DNA from: Propionibacteriaceae bacterium
GTDB taxonomy: Bacteria; Actinomycetota; Actinomycetes; Propionibacteriales; Propionibacteriaceae
NCBI GenBank assembly: GCA_031265875.1
Contig: JAISCA010000066.1
Span: 82,391 to 146,390 of the forward strand
Length of the DNA stretch: 64,000 nt
Direction of reading: 5' to 3'
Part shown: in pieces, positions 24,314 to 33,047 of the stretch
Layout: every line of letters begins with the position of its first letter
How positions within the stretch are numbered: position 1 is the first letter of the stretch
Notes under the pieces: generated by a model
Told to the model about the DNA's origin: nothing
Databases searched by the model: none
What the model saw: only the letters and a program-made list of their open reading frames with translations
Translations under genes and position numbers: made by a program

Positions 24314-26818
24314 ATGCGTTACGGACACTTCGACCTAGAACGCCACGAGTACGTCATCGACCGGGTCGACCTGCCGGCCAGCTGGGTCAACTACCTCGGG
24401 GTCGAGAATTGGTGCAGCGTGCTGAACCAACAGGCCGGGGGCTACTCCTTCTGCGAGTCCTCCCAAGCCGGCCGGGTCACCCGCTTCCGGCCCAACGCCG
24501 TGCCCAAGGACCGGCCCGGACACTGGCTCTACCTGCGCGACCAGGCCGACGGCGACTATTGGTCCTGTTCCTGGCAGCCGGTCGGCAAACCTCTAGGCGA
24601 CGGCCGGCCCGGCTCCGGCACGGCCTGGCACCGCACCCGGCACGGGCTCAGCTATTCGGTCTTCGAGTCCAGGTACAACGGTATCGAGGCTAGTCAGCGG
24701 GTTTTCGTGCCCCTGGGTGAGGATGTCGAGCTGTGGGACGTCGAGGTCGCCAACCAGAGCGACCGGACCCGCCAGATCAGCCTCTTCGGCTACGTCGAAT
24801 TCTCCTTCCACTCGGTCCAGATCGACCAGGAGAACTTCCAGATGTCGCTCTACGCCGCCGGCGCCGACTGGATCGATGGGGTGATCGAGTACGACTTCTT
24901 CTACGAGCCCTGGACCTACCATTTCTTCACCAGTGGCAGGGCCGCCGACGGTTTCGACACCGGCCGGGACGACTTCATCGGGCCTTGGCGCAGTGAGACC
25001 GACCCGCTGGCGCTGGAGCTGGGCCGCTGCGCCGGATCGACCGGCACCACCGGCAACCGCTGCGGCGCCCTGCAACACGATTTGACCCTGGCTCCAGGCC
25101 AGTCGGTCCGCTTGGTCTACCTGCTGGGCCGGGGCGACCGGCGGCAGGCGGCTCGCCTGCGGGCCCGCTACGCCGACCTGACGGCGGTGGACCAGGCCTT
25201 GGCCGACTTGGCCGAGCACTGGCGGGCCAAACGGGACGTGCTCCAGGTGGCCACGCCCTCGCCGGCCTTGGACACCCTGCTCAACTGCTGGACGCCGTAC
25301 CAGGTCGAGACCTGCGTGGTCTGGTCCCGTTTCGCCAGCTTCGTCGAAGTCGGCGGCCGCACCGGCTTGGGTTACCGGGACACGGCCCAAGACGTCATGG
25401 CGGCGGCCGCCACCAACCCGGCCCAGGTCCGTCGTCGTCTGCTCCAGCTCTGCCAAGGTCAGATGTCGGCCGGCTACGGGCTGCATCTGTTCGACCCCCG
25501 GCTGCTGACGGGGGAGGGGCTGCGCCAGGCCCCGGCCGGGGTGAAGCTGCCGACCGTGGTGCCGACCCGGGCGGATCAGTTGGCGCACGGTTTGGCCGAC
25601 GCCTGCTCGGACGACCATCTCTGGCCGGTGGCCTCGGCCGTGGCCTACGTCAAGGAGACCGGCGACCTGGACTTCCTGCGTCAGATCGTGCCCTTCGCCG
25701 ACGGCGACCTGACCGATCAACAGGTCGAGGAACTGGGCGTGGCCGGCTACGACCGGCGGCCGACCAGCGTCTACCAGCACCTGAAGCGGGCGGTCGACTT
25801 CACAGCTGATCAGATCGGTCCCCATGGCCTGGCCCTGGGCCTGCGGGCGGACTGGAACGACTGTCTCAATCTGGGCGGGGGAGAGACCGCCCTGGTCTCC
25901 TTCTTGTCAGTCTGGGCCGCCCGTTCCTTGGCCGAGGCCGCCACCGCCTTGGGCGAGCGGGCCGACGCCGAGCGCTACCGCGCGCTGGCCGACAGCACGG
26001 CCCGGCGCATCGAGCCGGCCCTGTGGGACGGCCAGTGGTACCTGAGGGGTTACACCCGGGACCAACGCAAGATCGGCTCGGCCGCCAACGACGAGGGCAA
26101 GGTCTTCCTGGAGCACATGCCCTGGGCCGTCATCGCCGGCGTGGCGCCGCCCGATCGGGGGGCCCAGGCCATGGACGCGGTCTGGAACCATCTGGCCTCG
26201 CCCTATGGCGCCCACCTGGTCTGGCCGGCTTACACCGAGGTGGACGACGCGGTCGGCTTCATCACCCGGGTCTACCCCGGAGTGAAGGAGAACGCCGCCG
26301 TCTTCTGCCACCCCAACGCCTGGCCCATCATGGCCGAGGCCATACTGGGGCGGGGCGAGCGGGCCCTGGCCTATTACGAGACCATGGCGCCGGTCAACGG
26401 CAATGACAGCGCCGAGATCCGGGGAGCCGAGCCGTACGTCTACTGCCAGTTCGTCTACGGGCGCGACCACACCCTCTACGGCAAAGCCCAGAACCCCTGG
26501 TTGACGGGCACGGCGGGCTGGATGCTGACCGCCGCCAGCCAATACATCCTGGGGATCAGGCCGGACTTCGACTCTTTGGTGATCGACCCCTGTCTGCCGC
26601 CGGCCTGGGATGGCTGCACGGTCCAGCGACTCTGGCGCGGCGCGCGTTATGACATTTCAGTCCGTAACCCGAACCACGTCAGCGCCGGCGTCGTCCGCGT
26701 CCAATTGGACGGCCAAGACCTGCCGCTGGGGGTCGACCCGACGGTGGACCGACCAGTCGCCCGCCTGCCCTTGTCGACGCCCGGGGCCCGGCGCCAGGTC
26801 GTGGTCGAACTGGGCTGA
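24314..26818 (+). CDS. chbP: N,N'-diacetylchitobiose phosphorylase (GH94)
   Basis: 834 residues from the ATG at 24314, which has GAGGAGC before it. GH94 throughout: MRYGHFD, WVNYLGVENWCSVLNQQAGGYSF, then SRFASFVEVGGRTGLGYRDTAQD, GQMSAGYGLHLFDP, the acid region RADWNDCLNLGGGE (about 512) and HPNAWPIMAEA with NPWLTGTAGW at the end. The VEVGGRTGLGYRDTAQD and GYGLHLFDP stretches resemble Vibrio chitobiose phosphorylase more than cellobiose phosphorylase. It splits (GlcNAc)2 with phosphate to GlcNAc-1-phosphate and GlcNAc. No signal peptide, so it works on imported disaccharide. Cellobiose activity cannot be excluded by eye. Confidence 0.83.
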   Translation: MRYGHFDLERHEYVIDRVDLPASWVNYLGVENWCSVLNQQAGGYSFCESSQAGRVTRFRPNAVPKDRPGHWLYLRDQADGDYWSCSWQPVGKPLGDGRPGSGTAWHRTRHGLSYSVFESRYNGIEASQRVFVPLGEDVELWDVEVANQSDRTRQISLFGYVEFSFHSVQIDQENFQMSLYAAGADWIDGVIEYDFFYEPWTYHFFTSGRAADGFDTGRDDFIGPWRSETDPLALELGRCAGSTGTTGNRCGALQHDLTLAPGQSVRLVYLLGRGDRRQAARLRARYADLTAVDQALADLAEHWRAKRDVLQVATPSPALDTLLNCWTPYQVETCVVWSRFASFVEVGGRTGLGYRDTAQDVMAAAATNPAQVRRRLLQLCQGQMSAGYGLHLFDPRLLTGEGLRQAPAGVKLPTVVPTRADQLAHGLADACSDDHLWPVASAVAYVKETGDLDFLRQIVPFADGDLTDQQVEELGVAGYDRRPTSVYQHLKRAVDFTADQIGPHGLALGLRADWNDCLNLGGGETALVSFLSVWAARSLAEAATALGERADAERYRALADSTARRIEPALWDGQWYLRGYTRDQRKIGSAANDEGKVFLEHMPWAVIAGVAPPDRGAQAMDAVWNHLASPYGAHLVWPAYTEVDDAVGFITRVYPGVKENAAVFCHPNAWPIMAEAILGRGERALAYYETMAPVNGNDSAEIRGAEPYVYCQFVYGRDHTLYGKAQNPWLTGTAGWMLTAASQYILGIRPDFDSLVIDPCLPPAWDGCTVQRLWRGARYDISVRNPNHVSAGVVRVQLDGQDLPLGVDPTVDRPVARLPLSTPGARRQVVVELG

Positions 26819-26885
26819 GCCGAGTCGGGGCCCGGGCGTCGGCCAGAACCGCTCGATGGCTCAGGGCAGCTCTGGGCTGGGTCGG

Positions 26886-27320
26886 TCAGTTCTTGCCGAA
26901 GTGCTGTTCCAGCTCCTCGAACATGCCCAACACCGTGCTGATGGAGCAGCGGATGGTCTGGAGCAGCTGGTCGAAGGTCACGCCGGCCTCCCAGTCGACC
27001 ACATGCTCGCCGTAGACTCGGACGTCTCCGTTGTCGTCCACCCGGGTGTAGCCCTTGGGCCAGAAGTGCTGCAGGTGCCACTCGTCCAGCACCTCGCGGG
27101 CTTCGGTCCGCTGGTCGGTGGTCAAGGAGTGGTGCCAGCGGCCCCGGACGTAGAGGATCTCGTCGGAGTCGCCGCGGAGGAAGAAATAGAACATATTGTC
27201 GTCCCAGATGCCGCCGATGTCGCCGTCGCTGTCGATGGTGTAATGCCAGCTCTGTTCCCGCATGACCCGTTCGATGAGGTCGCGGCTGAGCGGCTCGGGC
27301 GTCTGAGAATCGGGGCTCAT
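26886..27320 (-). CDS. YbjN-domain protein
   Basis: 144 residues from the ATG at 27320, chosen because AAGGAG lies six bases upstream; a longer frame lacks one. The sequence LIERVMREQSWHYTIDSDGDIGG, FYFFLRGDSDEILYVRGRW and a C-terminal helical tail match the YbjN/type III secretion chaperone-like fold common in actinobacteria. Such proteins often occur in pairs; only one is here. The family is linked to stress regulation without a known biochemical activity. Convergent with the chitobiose phosphorylase gene. Confidence 0.75.
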   Translation of the reverse strand: MSPDSQTPEPLSRDLIERVMREQSWHYTIDSDGDIGGIWDDNMFYFFLRGDSDEILYVRGRWHHSLTTDQRTEAREVLDEWHLQHFWPKGYTRVDDNGDVRVYGEHVVDWEAGVTFDQLLQTIRCSISTVLGMFEELEQHFGKN

Positions 27321-27546
27321 GGATGACTCCTTAAAGTGACGAGACGATGGCATTCATCGTACGCGACCGGAAGGTTCTAGCCGAGCGCTTCAGAGGAGTC
27401 ACGGCCGAAGCCTGAATGCTAGTCCGATAAGGAGCATTATGACACTTAGCTCGGAAGGGCGGGTCCCGGGCGGCGCTACGATCAGGTGGGCGGTCAGACC
27501 GTGACCCGGCCGCCGGGCCCGCCTCCGCTTCAGATTGGAGTCCACT

Positions 27547-28671
27547 GTGACCGTCTTCGACGTCAGCTGGGAAGTCCTGCGTCAACGTCAGTCCATGAAA
27601 TGGACCCGTTACGCCCCGGACGTGCTGCCGCTCTGGGTGGCCGAGATGGATTGTCTGCTGTCGCCGGGGGCCCGGGCCGCCGTGGAAGAGGCCGTCCGCA
27701 TCGGTGACTTCGGCTACCACGGCCGGCTGGTCTTGGAGCCCGCCTGGATCAGATACGCCCGGGACAGCTGGGGGCTCCAACTGGACGACCAGCAGGTGGC
27801 GGCCTGTGGCAATGTCATGGCCGGCATGACGGCTCTGGTCGAGCATCTGACGCCGCCTGGCGCCGTCATCGCCACCGTCAGCCCGATCTACGCCCCCTTC
27901 CGGCCGGCCGCCACGGTGGGCGGCCGTAGCTTGGCCACGGTCGAGATGACGGACCTAGGCCGACTCGACCTGCCCGGCTTGGCCCGGCTCTTCGATCAGC
28001 GCCGGCCGGCCGCCTTCCTGCTCTGCAACCCGCACAACCCCTGTGGCAGCATCGCCACGGCCGCGGAATTACAAACCGTGGCCGACTTGGCCCGCCAATA
28101 CCAGGTCTTGGTCATCGTGGACGAGATCCACTCCCTGGTGCACGACCCGGCGGTCGAGTTCGTGCCCTACCTCAGCCTGCCCGGCGGGGCGGACGGCCTG
28201 GTCGTGACCTCGGCCTCGAAGGCCTTCGGCTTGGCCGGCGCGGCGGCCGGTCTGACCGTGGCCGGGGTCAACCGGGTGGAGCAGATGTGGTCGCTGCCCT
28301 ACGAGGTGCGGGCCTCCGCCAGCCATATCGGCTTGTTGGCCCAGACGGCGGCCCTGGACTTCGACCGGGCTTGGCTGGCCCAGCTCAACCGTGAGATCGT
28401 CGAGCACAAAGAACTCTTGGCCGAGTGTCTGGCCCAGGTGGGTTTGGTCTACCACCCCTCCCCCGCCACTTACCTGGCCTGGGTGGATTGCTCTCCCCTG
28501 GGCCTGGTGGACCCGGCGGCGCACTTCCTGGAGCGGGGCCGGGTGGCTTTCAACGGCGGAGCCGAGTACGACCCGGCCTACGGCCAATGGATTAGGATCA
28601 ACTTGGCGACCTCGCCGGAGATCGTGCGTCAGGCCATCCGGCGCCTGGAGGTCGCTTTGGAGGGACACTGA
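27547..28671 (+). CDS. PatB/MalY-type C-S lyase (aminotransferase fold I)
   Basis: 374 residues from the GTG at 27547, six bases after GGAG. PLP-dependent fold type I: KWTRYAPDVLPLWVAEMDC near the N-terminus, GYHG, CNPHNPCGS, IVDEIHSLV and the lysine in TSASKAFGLAG that binds PLP. These enzymes cleave cystathionine or cysteine to release homocysteine or sulfide, pyruvate and ammonia; MalY also acts as a regulator. The metX-metW genes elsewhere in the window are compatible with a sulfur amino acid role. Aminotransferase activity on another substrate remains possible. Confidence 0.85.
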   Translation: MTVFDVSWEVLRQRQSMKWTRYAPDVLPLWVAEMDCLLSPGARAAVEEAVRIGDFGYHGRLVLEPAWIRYARDSWGLQLDDQQVAACGNVMAGMTALVEHLTPPGAVIATVSPIYAPFRPAATVGGRSLATVEMTDLGRLDLPGLARLFDQRRPAAFLLCNPHNPCGSIATAAELQTVADLARQYQVLVIVDEIHSLVHDPAVEFVPYLSLPGGADGLVVTSASKAFGLAGAAAGLTVAGVNRVEQMWSLPYEVRASASHIGLLAQTAALDFDRAWLAQLNREIVEHKELLAECLAQVGLVYHPSPATYLAWVDCSPLGLVDPAAHFLERGRVAFNGGAEYDPAYGQWIRINLATSPEIVRQAIRRLEVALEGH

Positions 28672-28711
28672 TCTAGGTCGCGCACGGGCGCGCCGGGAAG
28701 AGGGGCACAGC

Positions 28712-29923
28712 ATGGCTCAGCGAGTGGCGATTCTGACGGCGGGCGGTTTCGCCCCCTGTCTGTCCAGCGCCGTCGGCGGTTTGATCGAGCGTTACAGCCA
28801 GATCGCCCCTGAGACTGAGATCATCGCTTACCGGCACGGTTACGAGGGCCTGCTGAAGGGCGACCGGTTGACCGTCACTCCCCTGATCCGGGCCAAGGCC
28901 GGGCTGCTGCACCGCTTCGGCGGCTCCCCCATCGGCAACTCCCGGGTCAAACTGACCAACGTCGACAACCTGGTCCAGCGCGGTCTGGTGCGTGAGGGGC
29001 AGAACCCGCTCCAGGTGGCGGCCGAGCGGCTGCGCTCGGATGGAGTCGACGTCTTGCACACCATCGGCGGCGACGACACCAACACCACGGCGGGCGACCT
29101 GGCCGACTATCTGGCCCAGCAGGGCCACGGCTTGACCGTGGTCGGCCTGCCCAAGACGATCGACAACGACATCGTGCCGATCCGTCAGTCGCTGGGCGCC
29201 GACACGGCGGCCGAGGCGGCGGCGGGCTTCGCCCGTAACGTCGTGGCCGAGCACAATTCCGCCGCCGACACTCTGATCGTGCACGAGGTGATGGGTCGTC
29301 ACTGCGGCTGGTTGACCGCCGCCGCCGCCCGCAAGTACCGTTCCTGGGTCTTGGCCCAGGACTGGCTGCCCGAGATCGGCTTGGACCGGCGGGCCTGGGA
29401 CGTCCACGCCGTCTTCGTGCCGGAGGCCGAGATCGATCTGGAGGCCGAGTCGCTCAGGCTGCGCGCCACCATGGAGCAGCTCGGCTCTGTCAATATCTTC
29501 TTGTCTGAAGGGGCCGGAGTCGAGACCATCGTGGCCGAGATGGAGGCCAGCGGTGAAGCGGTGCCGCGCGACGCCTTCGGTCACGTCCATCTGGACAAGG
29601 TCAATCCGGGCACCTGGTTCGCCCGTCACTTCGCTCCCCGGATCGGCGCGGCCAAGGTGCTGGTGCAGAAGTCGGGTTACTACTGCCGGTCCGCCGCCGC
29701 CAACGATTTCGATCTCCAGCTGATCGCCCGCATGGTCGATTTGGCGGTCGACTCGGCTCTGGCCGGCCGGCCCGGCGTGGTCGGCCAAGACGAGCGCGAC
29801 GACCAGCTGAAGGTGATCGAGTTCTCCCGCATCGCCGGCGGCAAGCCCTTCGACGTCACCCAAGGCTGGTACCAAGAGCTGCTCAAGGACATCGGCCAGC
29901 CCCGGCCGCTCGAGGTCGGCTGA
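28712..29923 (+). CDS. pfp: Pyrophosphate-dependent phosphofructokinase
   Basis: 403 residues, matching the length of the well-studied Propionibacterium enzyme. The donor loop reads IGGDDTNTTAGD (about 117), where the second Asp excludes ATP and favours pyrophosphate, and [10 protein letters not shown] follows at about 147. VMGRHCGWLTAAAARKY and the C-terminal PGTWFARHF are further marks of this clade. It interconverts fructose-6-phosphate and fructose-1,6-bisphosphate reversibly, saving ATP. It follows the C-S lyase gene by 40 bases with an AGAGGGG ribosome site. The other phosphofructokinase at 20803 would give the cell two routes. Confidence 0.92.
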   Translation: MAQRVAILTAGGFAPCLSSAVGGLIERYSQIAPETEIIAYRHGYEGLLKGDRLTVTPLIRAKAGLLHRFGGSPIGNSRVKLTNVDNLVQRGLVREGQNPLQVAAERLRSDGVDVLHTIGGDDTNTTAGDLADYLAQQGHGLTVVGLPKTIDNDIVPIRQSLGADTAAEAAAGFARNVVAEHNSAADTLIVHEVMGRHCGWLTAAAARKYRSWVLAQDWLPEIGLDRRAWDVHAVFVPEAEIDLEAESLRLRATMEQLGSVNIFLSEGAGVETIVAEMEASGEAVPRDAFGHVHLDKVNPGTWFARHFAPRIGAAKVLVQKSGYYCRSAAANDFDLQLIARMVDLAVDSALAGRPGVVGQDERDDQLKVIEFSRIAGGKPFDVTQGWYQELLKDIGQPRPLEVG

Positions 29924-29936
29924 ACCGAGACTGGGC

Positions 29937-30950
29937 TCAAGGCGAGTCCGGCTGCGGATCTGAAGTCGAGCCGGTCGCGTCGTCACTGACCGGATTGACC
30001 GGGGTGGCCGCTCCCCCGGCCTGGGCCGAGCGGGCGGACCGGGCCGCCTTCGGTTCGGTGGTGGCGGTCCAGGCCGCCACCAATACCGTCCACTGGCTGA
30101 TCAGGTAGAAGACCAGCATGATGACGACCACGGGCCCGAATAAGACGGCGGTCTGATTGCGGCCGATGGCCTGGATGATCCAGGACGTCCCTAGCTGGAT
30201 CGTCCCCAAGCCGATGGCCCCGAGACCGGCTCCCCGGGCTAGCGTCGACCAAGGTCGGCGTTCCCAAGGAGCCAGGGCGAAGACGCCTAGGAAGAGCAGC
30301 CAGCCCAAGGCCAGGTTGACCGTCCAGCCGGCCAGTCGCACCAGCAGACTGGCGCTCAGACTGCCGCTCAGACCCAGTTTGAGCAGGATGGTCTGGGTCA
30401 GCCAACTGGCCACCGAGGAGCTGGCCAGGCTGACCAGTAGGACGGGGGCGAAGACGGCGAACAAGCCGGCGTAGCGCAGCATCCTGAGCAGGTAAGGCGG
30501 CTGAGGATCGGGTCTAGGGTGACTGTGCCAGACGGCGTTGATCGATTGCCTCAGACGGTTGATCCAGTTGGCGCCGGAGTAGGCCGCCAGGACCAGGGCG
30601 ATCAAGCCGACCGAGCGCCAGTCGGCCAGGATCGGTCTGATCAGCCCCATCAGTTGCTGACTGGCCTCCAAGTCGCCGGTCAAGCGAGCCAACCAATCTC
30701 CCAGTGGTTGGAGCAGGTCGGGACGGAAGAGATCGAGGAAGGCGCCCAAGCTGGCGCAGGCCACCATCAGGGCCGGGATCAGGGTCAGGACGGAGAAGAA
30801 GGCGATGGCCGCCGCGGCTTGCCCGCCCAGACGTTGGTTGAAGCGGTCCAGGGCTCGGACCAGATGGGCCGCCCCAGGCAACTCAAGCAAGCGGTGGAGT
30901 AGAGCCGACCACCGCGCCCGCAGCCGTTCGGTCCGATTCGAGCTGGCCAA
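29937..30950 (-). CDS. YihY/BrkB-family membrane protein
   Basis: About 337 residues with six hydrophobic spans. RFNQRLGGQAAAAIAFFSVLTLIPALM near residue 36, YSGANWINRLRQSINAVW, and FYLISQWTVLVAAWTA match YihY/BrkB (PF03631). The biochemical role of this family is not settled; the old ribonuclease BN label is a misassignment. The frame begins with TTG at 30950, for which I see no ribosome site, so the start is uncertain. A Pro/Ser-rich cytoplasmic tail follows the last span. Same strand as the MerR gene 23 bases upstream. Confidence 0.85.
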   Translation of the reverse strand: MASSNRTERLRARWSALLHRLLELPGAAHLVRALDRFNQRLGGQAAAAIAFFSVLTLIPALMVACASLGAFLDLFRPDLLQPLGDWLARLTGDLEASQQLMGLIRPILADWRSVGLIALVLAAYSGANWINRLRQSINAVWHSHPRPDPQPPYLLRMLRYAGLFAVFAPVLLVSLASSSVASWLTQTILLKLGLSGSLSASLLVRLAGWTVNLALGWLLFLGVFALAPWERRPWSTLARGAGLGAIGLGTIQLGTSWIIQAIGRNQTAVLFGPVVVIMLVFYLISQWTVLVAAWTATTEPKAARSARSAQAGGAATPVNPVSDDATGSTSDPQPDSP

Positions 30951-30973
30951 TCGATCGGATCACCAGCCCCGCC

Positions 30974-31531
30974 TCAGCCGACCTGTTTGGCCCGGCGCCG
31001 GGCCGCCAATTCGTCGGTCCAAGTCGGACCTTGGCCGGCCCGGTACTGGGGCAGATCGGTCAAGCTGCCTTCGATGCCGCGCCAGACCCCGCCCAAGTCG
31101 ATGGCGAACATGCCCTGGCCGCCCTTCAGGAGGTCGATCACCTCGTGCTCGGAGGTGCACTCGAAGACCGACGAGCCGTCCGACATCAAAGTCACCTCGG
31201 TCAGGTCGTCCACCCCGCGCGAGCGCAGGTGCTCGACGGCGGCGCGGATCTGGCGCAGGGAGATGCCGGCGCCGAGCAGACGGCGGATGACCTTCAAGAG
31301 CAGGAGGTCACGGAAGCTGTACAAGCGCTGGCTGCCCGAACCGCTGGCGTCACGGATCTCCGGCACCACCAGGCCGGTGCGGGCCCAGTAGTCGAGTTGG
31401 CGATAGGTGATGCCGGCCACCTGGCAGGCGGTCGGACCCCGGAAGCCGATGTTGGACGCGACTGGGGCGAAGTCACCCTCGAACAGTGCCTCTTGGCCTG
31501 GTATCCGATCGGCTGGCACCACTTCGTTCAC
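30974..31531 (-). CDS. MerR-family regulator (Rv1830/McdR-like)
   Basis: 185 residues from a GTG. The MerR-type winged HTH covers about 32-105: GFRGPTACQVAGITYRQLDYWARTGLV and GSGSQRLYSFRDLLLLKVIRRLLGAGISL. The C-terminal part (HEVIDLLKGGQGMFAIDLGGVW) is typical of the actinobacterial regulator encoded at mycobacterial Rv1830, linked to cell division and antibiotic tolerance. The neighbours FtsR and GarA support this orthology. The bifunctional-nuclease gene that usually sits between the two MerR genes is absent, replaced by a 300-base gap. Confidence 0.82.
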   Translation of the reverse strand: MNEVVPADRIPGQEALFEGDFAPVASNIGFRGPTACQVAGITYRQLDYWARTGLVVPEIRDASGSGSQRLYSFRDLLLLKVIRRLLGAGISLRQIRAAVEHLRSRGVDDLTEVTLMSDGSSVFECTSEHEVIDLLKGGQGMFAIDLGGVWRGIEGSLTDLPQYRAGQGPTWTDELAARRRAKQVG

Positions 31532-31831
31532 CGCTTTCTACAGGATCTCAGAACCCGAATCCGAGTCCCGGACGAGGCCAGCTGGTCCAGCTTTCGGCCT
31601 CTGACCCAGGACACTAGGCAATCCCTGCGGTCGGGTCAATCAGGCTCGCCCGGGCCTGTCTCAGGACCCTGCCAAGGGCCGCTCAGATTTACCGCTAAAT
31701 CCACTCTGACAAGGTCATACAGTGCTTATAAGAACCTCTTTGAGAGAGCTCGCCCCACTCCGCTCAGGGAGTCTCAACTTGAGCTTCAGGGCAATCGTGG
31801 GAGCCTGAGCCCTCGCGCGCTCGCGGCGCGC
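31532..31831. other. 300-base gap between the two MerR-type genes
   Basis: No gene seen. It contains a 16-base dyad GATTTA-CCGC-TAAATC at 31686-31701 and, near the 3' end of ftsR, GC-rich self-complementary sequence. The dyad lies about 155 bases upstream of the McdR-like gene and could be a regulator site. In related genomes a DUF151 nuclease gene fills this place. Confidence 0.4.
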
Positions 31832-32521
31832 TCAGTGCTCCAAGACGGTCTGCATGAGGGCGGCGTGGGCGTGCATGACCAACTCGGCCACCTCGATGGT
31901 GACGCGGCGGGAGACCTCTTGGCGGCGGGAGTACGGCGCCACGATCTGTTCGATCAGGGCGACCTCGCGCTCGGCCGCTTGCCGGAGCACCAGCATGTGG
32001 CGGGCGTCCACGCCGAAAGCGTTCAGCCGTCGTGCCACCATGGCCACGGTCAGGGCCTCCCAGCCGTAGTAGGAGGTCCCCCGGCGCAGTTTGATGATGG
32101 ATTGGCGCTCCAGCTGGAGCAGATCGGCCTCGGCCAGACCGGATTTGTCTAAGAGCTGGGCTCTGGTCAGTTTGACTGGGCGGGCCGATCCCCCGCGTTC
32201 CATAGTCGGGACGGAGGCGGGAACGGTCGGCGCCGTCGGCGGCTCGGTCGCCTCGACTGTGGGCGGTTCCAAACCTTGGTCGATCAATTGCAGGTGCTCG
32301 CGAATGACTTTGAGCGGCAGATAGTGGTTCTTCTGGGCGCTCAGCACGTAACGCAGTCGCTCGATGTCGGCTTGGCTGTAGCGCCGGTAACCCGACGGCG
32401 CCCGCTCCGGTGTGATCAGCCCCTCCGACTCCAGATAACGAATTTTGGAGATGGAGATTTCCGGGTATTCAGATTTGACGGAGGCCATGACCTGGCCGAT
32501 GCTGCGATACGGCTGCGCCAT
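31832..32521 (-). CDS. ftsR: MerR-family regulator FtsR
   Basis: 229 residues. Winged HTH at about 5-75: RSIGQVMASVKSEYPEISISKIRYLESEGLI and SGYRRYSQADIERLRYVL. A Pro/Thr-rich linker follows, then a helical C-terminal half with GTSYYGWEALTVAMVARRLNAFG. FtsR activates ftsZ and related genes in corynebacteria. Its start codon overlaps the stop of the FHA gene, keeping the garA-ftsR order of actinobacteria. Confidence 0.87.
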   Translation of the reverse strand: MAQPYRSIGQVMASVKSEYPEISISKIRYLESEGLITPERAPSGYRRYSQADIERLRYVLSAQKNHYLPLKVIREHLQLIDQGLEPPTVEATEPPTAPTVPASVPTMERGGSARPVKLTRAQLLDKSGLAEADLLQLERQSIIKLRRGTSYYGWEALTVAMVARRLNAFGVDARHMLVLRQAAEREVALIEQIVAPYSRRQEVSRRVTIEVAELVMHAHAALMQTVLEH

Positions 32522-33009
32522 CAGCGGGCTCCATGTGGTCCGGTGAAGTAGACCATACGGAACTTGCCGATCTGGACTTCATCGCCCGAGCGCAACATGA
32601 TGGGTTGACTGATCAAGGCGCGATTGACGTAGGTGCCGTTGAGGCTGGAGGCGTCGGACACGCCGTAACGTCCCTCGGCCCGGGTGAAAATGGCGTGGTG
32701 GCGCGAGACGGTGACGTCGTCTAAGAAGATCTCATTGCCGGGGTGGCGGCCGGCGATGACCTGGTCCTCTTTGAGCAGGAAACGGGAGCCCTGGCCCGGT
32801 CCCTTGACCACGATCAAGAGGGCGGAGCCGGCTGGCAAGGCGTCGATGGCGCGCAACTCGTCCGGCGTCAACTCATCGGTCCCAGTGGCGTCCTCGACCG
32901 TCGCCATGACGGAGGTGGGCTCGGCCCCGCTGACATTGAGCCGGGCGCCGCAATAGGGACAGAAATTCGCCGGGGCGACCAAGTCGAGGCCGCAAGCCGG
33001 ACATTTCAT
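32521..33009 (-). CDS. garA: FHA-domain protein GarA/OdhI with N-terminal zinc ribbon
   Basis: 162 residues. Residues 3-22 hold CPACG and CPYCG, a zinc ribbon. Next, EPTSV resembles the ETTSV phosphorylation site for Pkn kinases. The C-terminal FHA domain shows AGRHPGNEIFLDDVTVSRHH, SSLNGTYVN and GDEVQIGKFRMVYFTGP, very close to GarA/OdhI. The unphosphorylated protein binds and inhibits 2-oxoglutarate dehydrogenase and glutamate dehydrogenase, balancing carbon and nitrogen flow. The zinc ribbon is not in mycobacterial GarA. Glutamine synthetase at 54181 is a metabolic neighbour in function. Confidence 0.87.
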   Translation of the reverse strand: MKCPACGLDLVAPANFCPYCGARLNVSGAEPTSVMATVEDATGTDELTPDELRAIDALPAGSALLIVVKGPGQGSRFLLKEDQVIAGRHPGNEIFLDDVTVSRHHAIFTRAEGRYGVSDASSLNGTYVNRALISQPIMLRSGDEVQIGKFRMVYFTGPHGAR

Positions 33010-33047
33010 GGCTTCTCATCTCCCTTCACGGCTACCTGGGGCATAGT

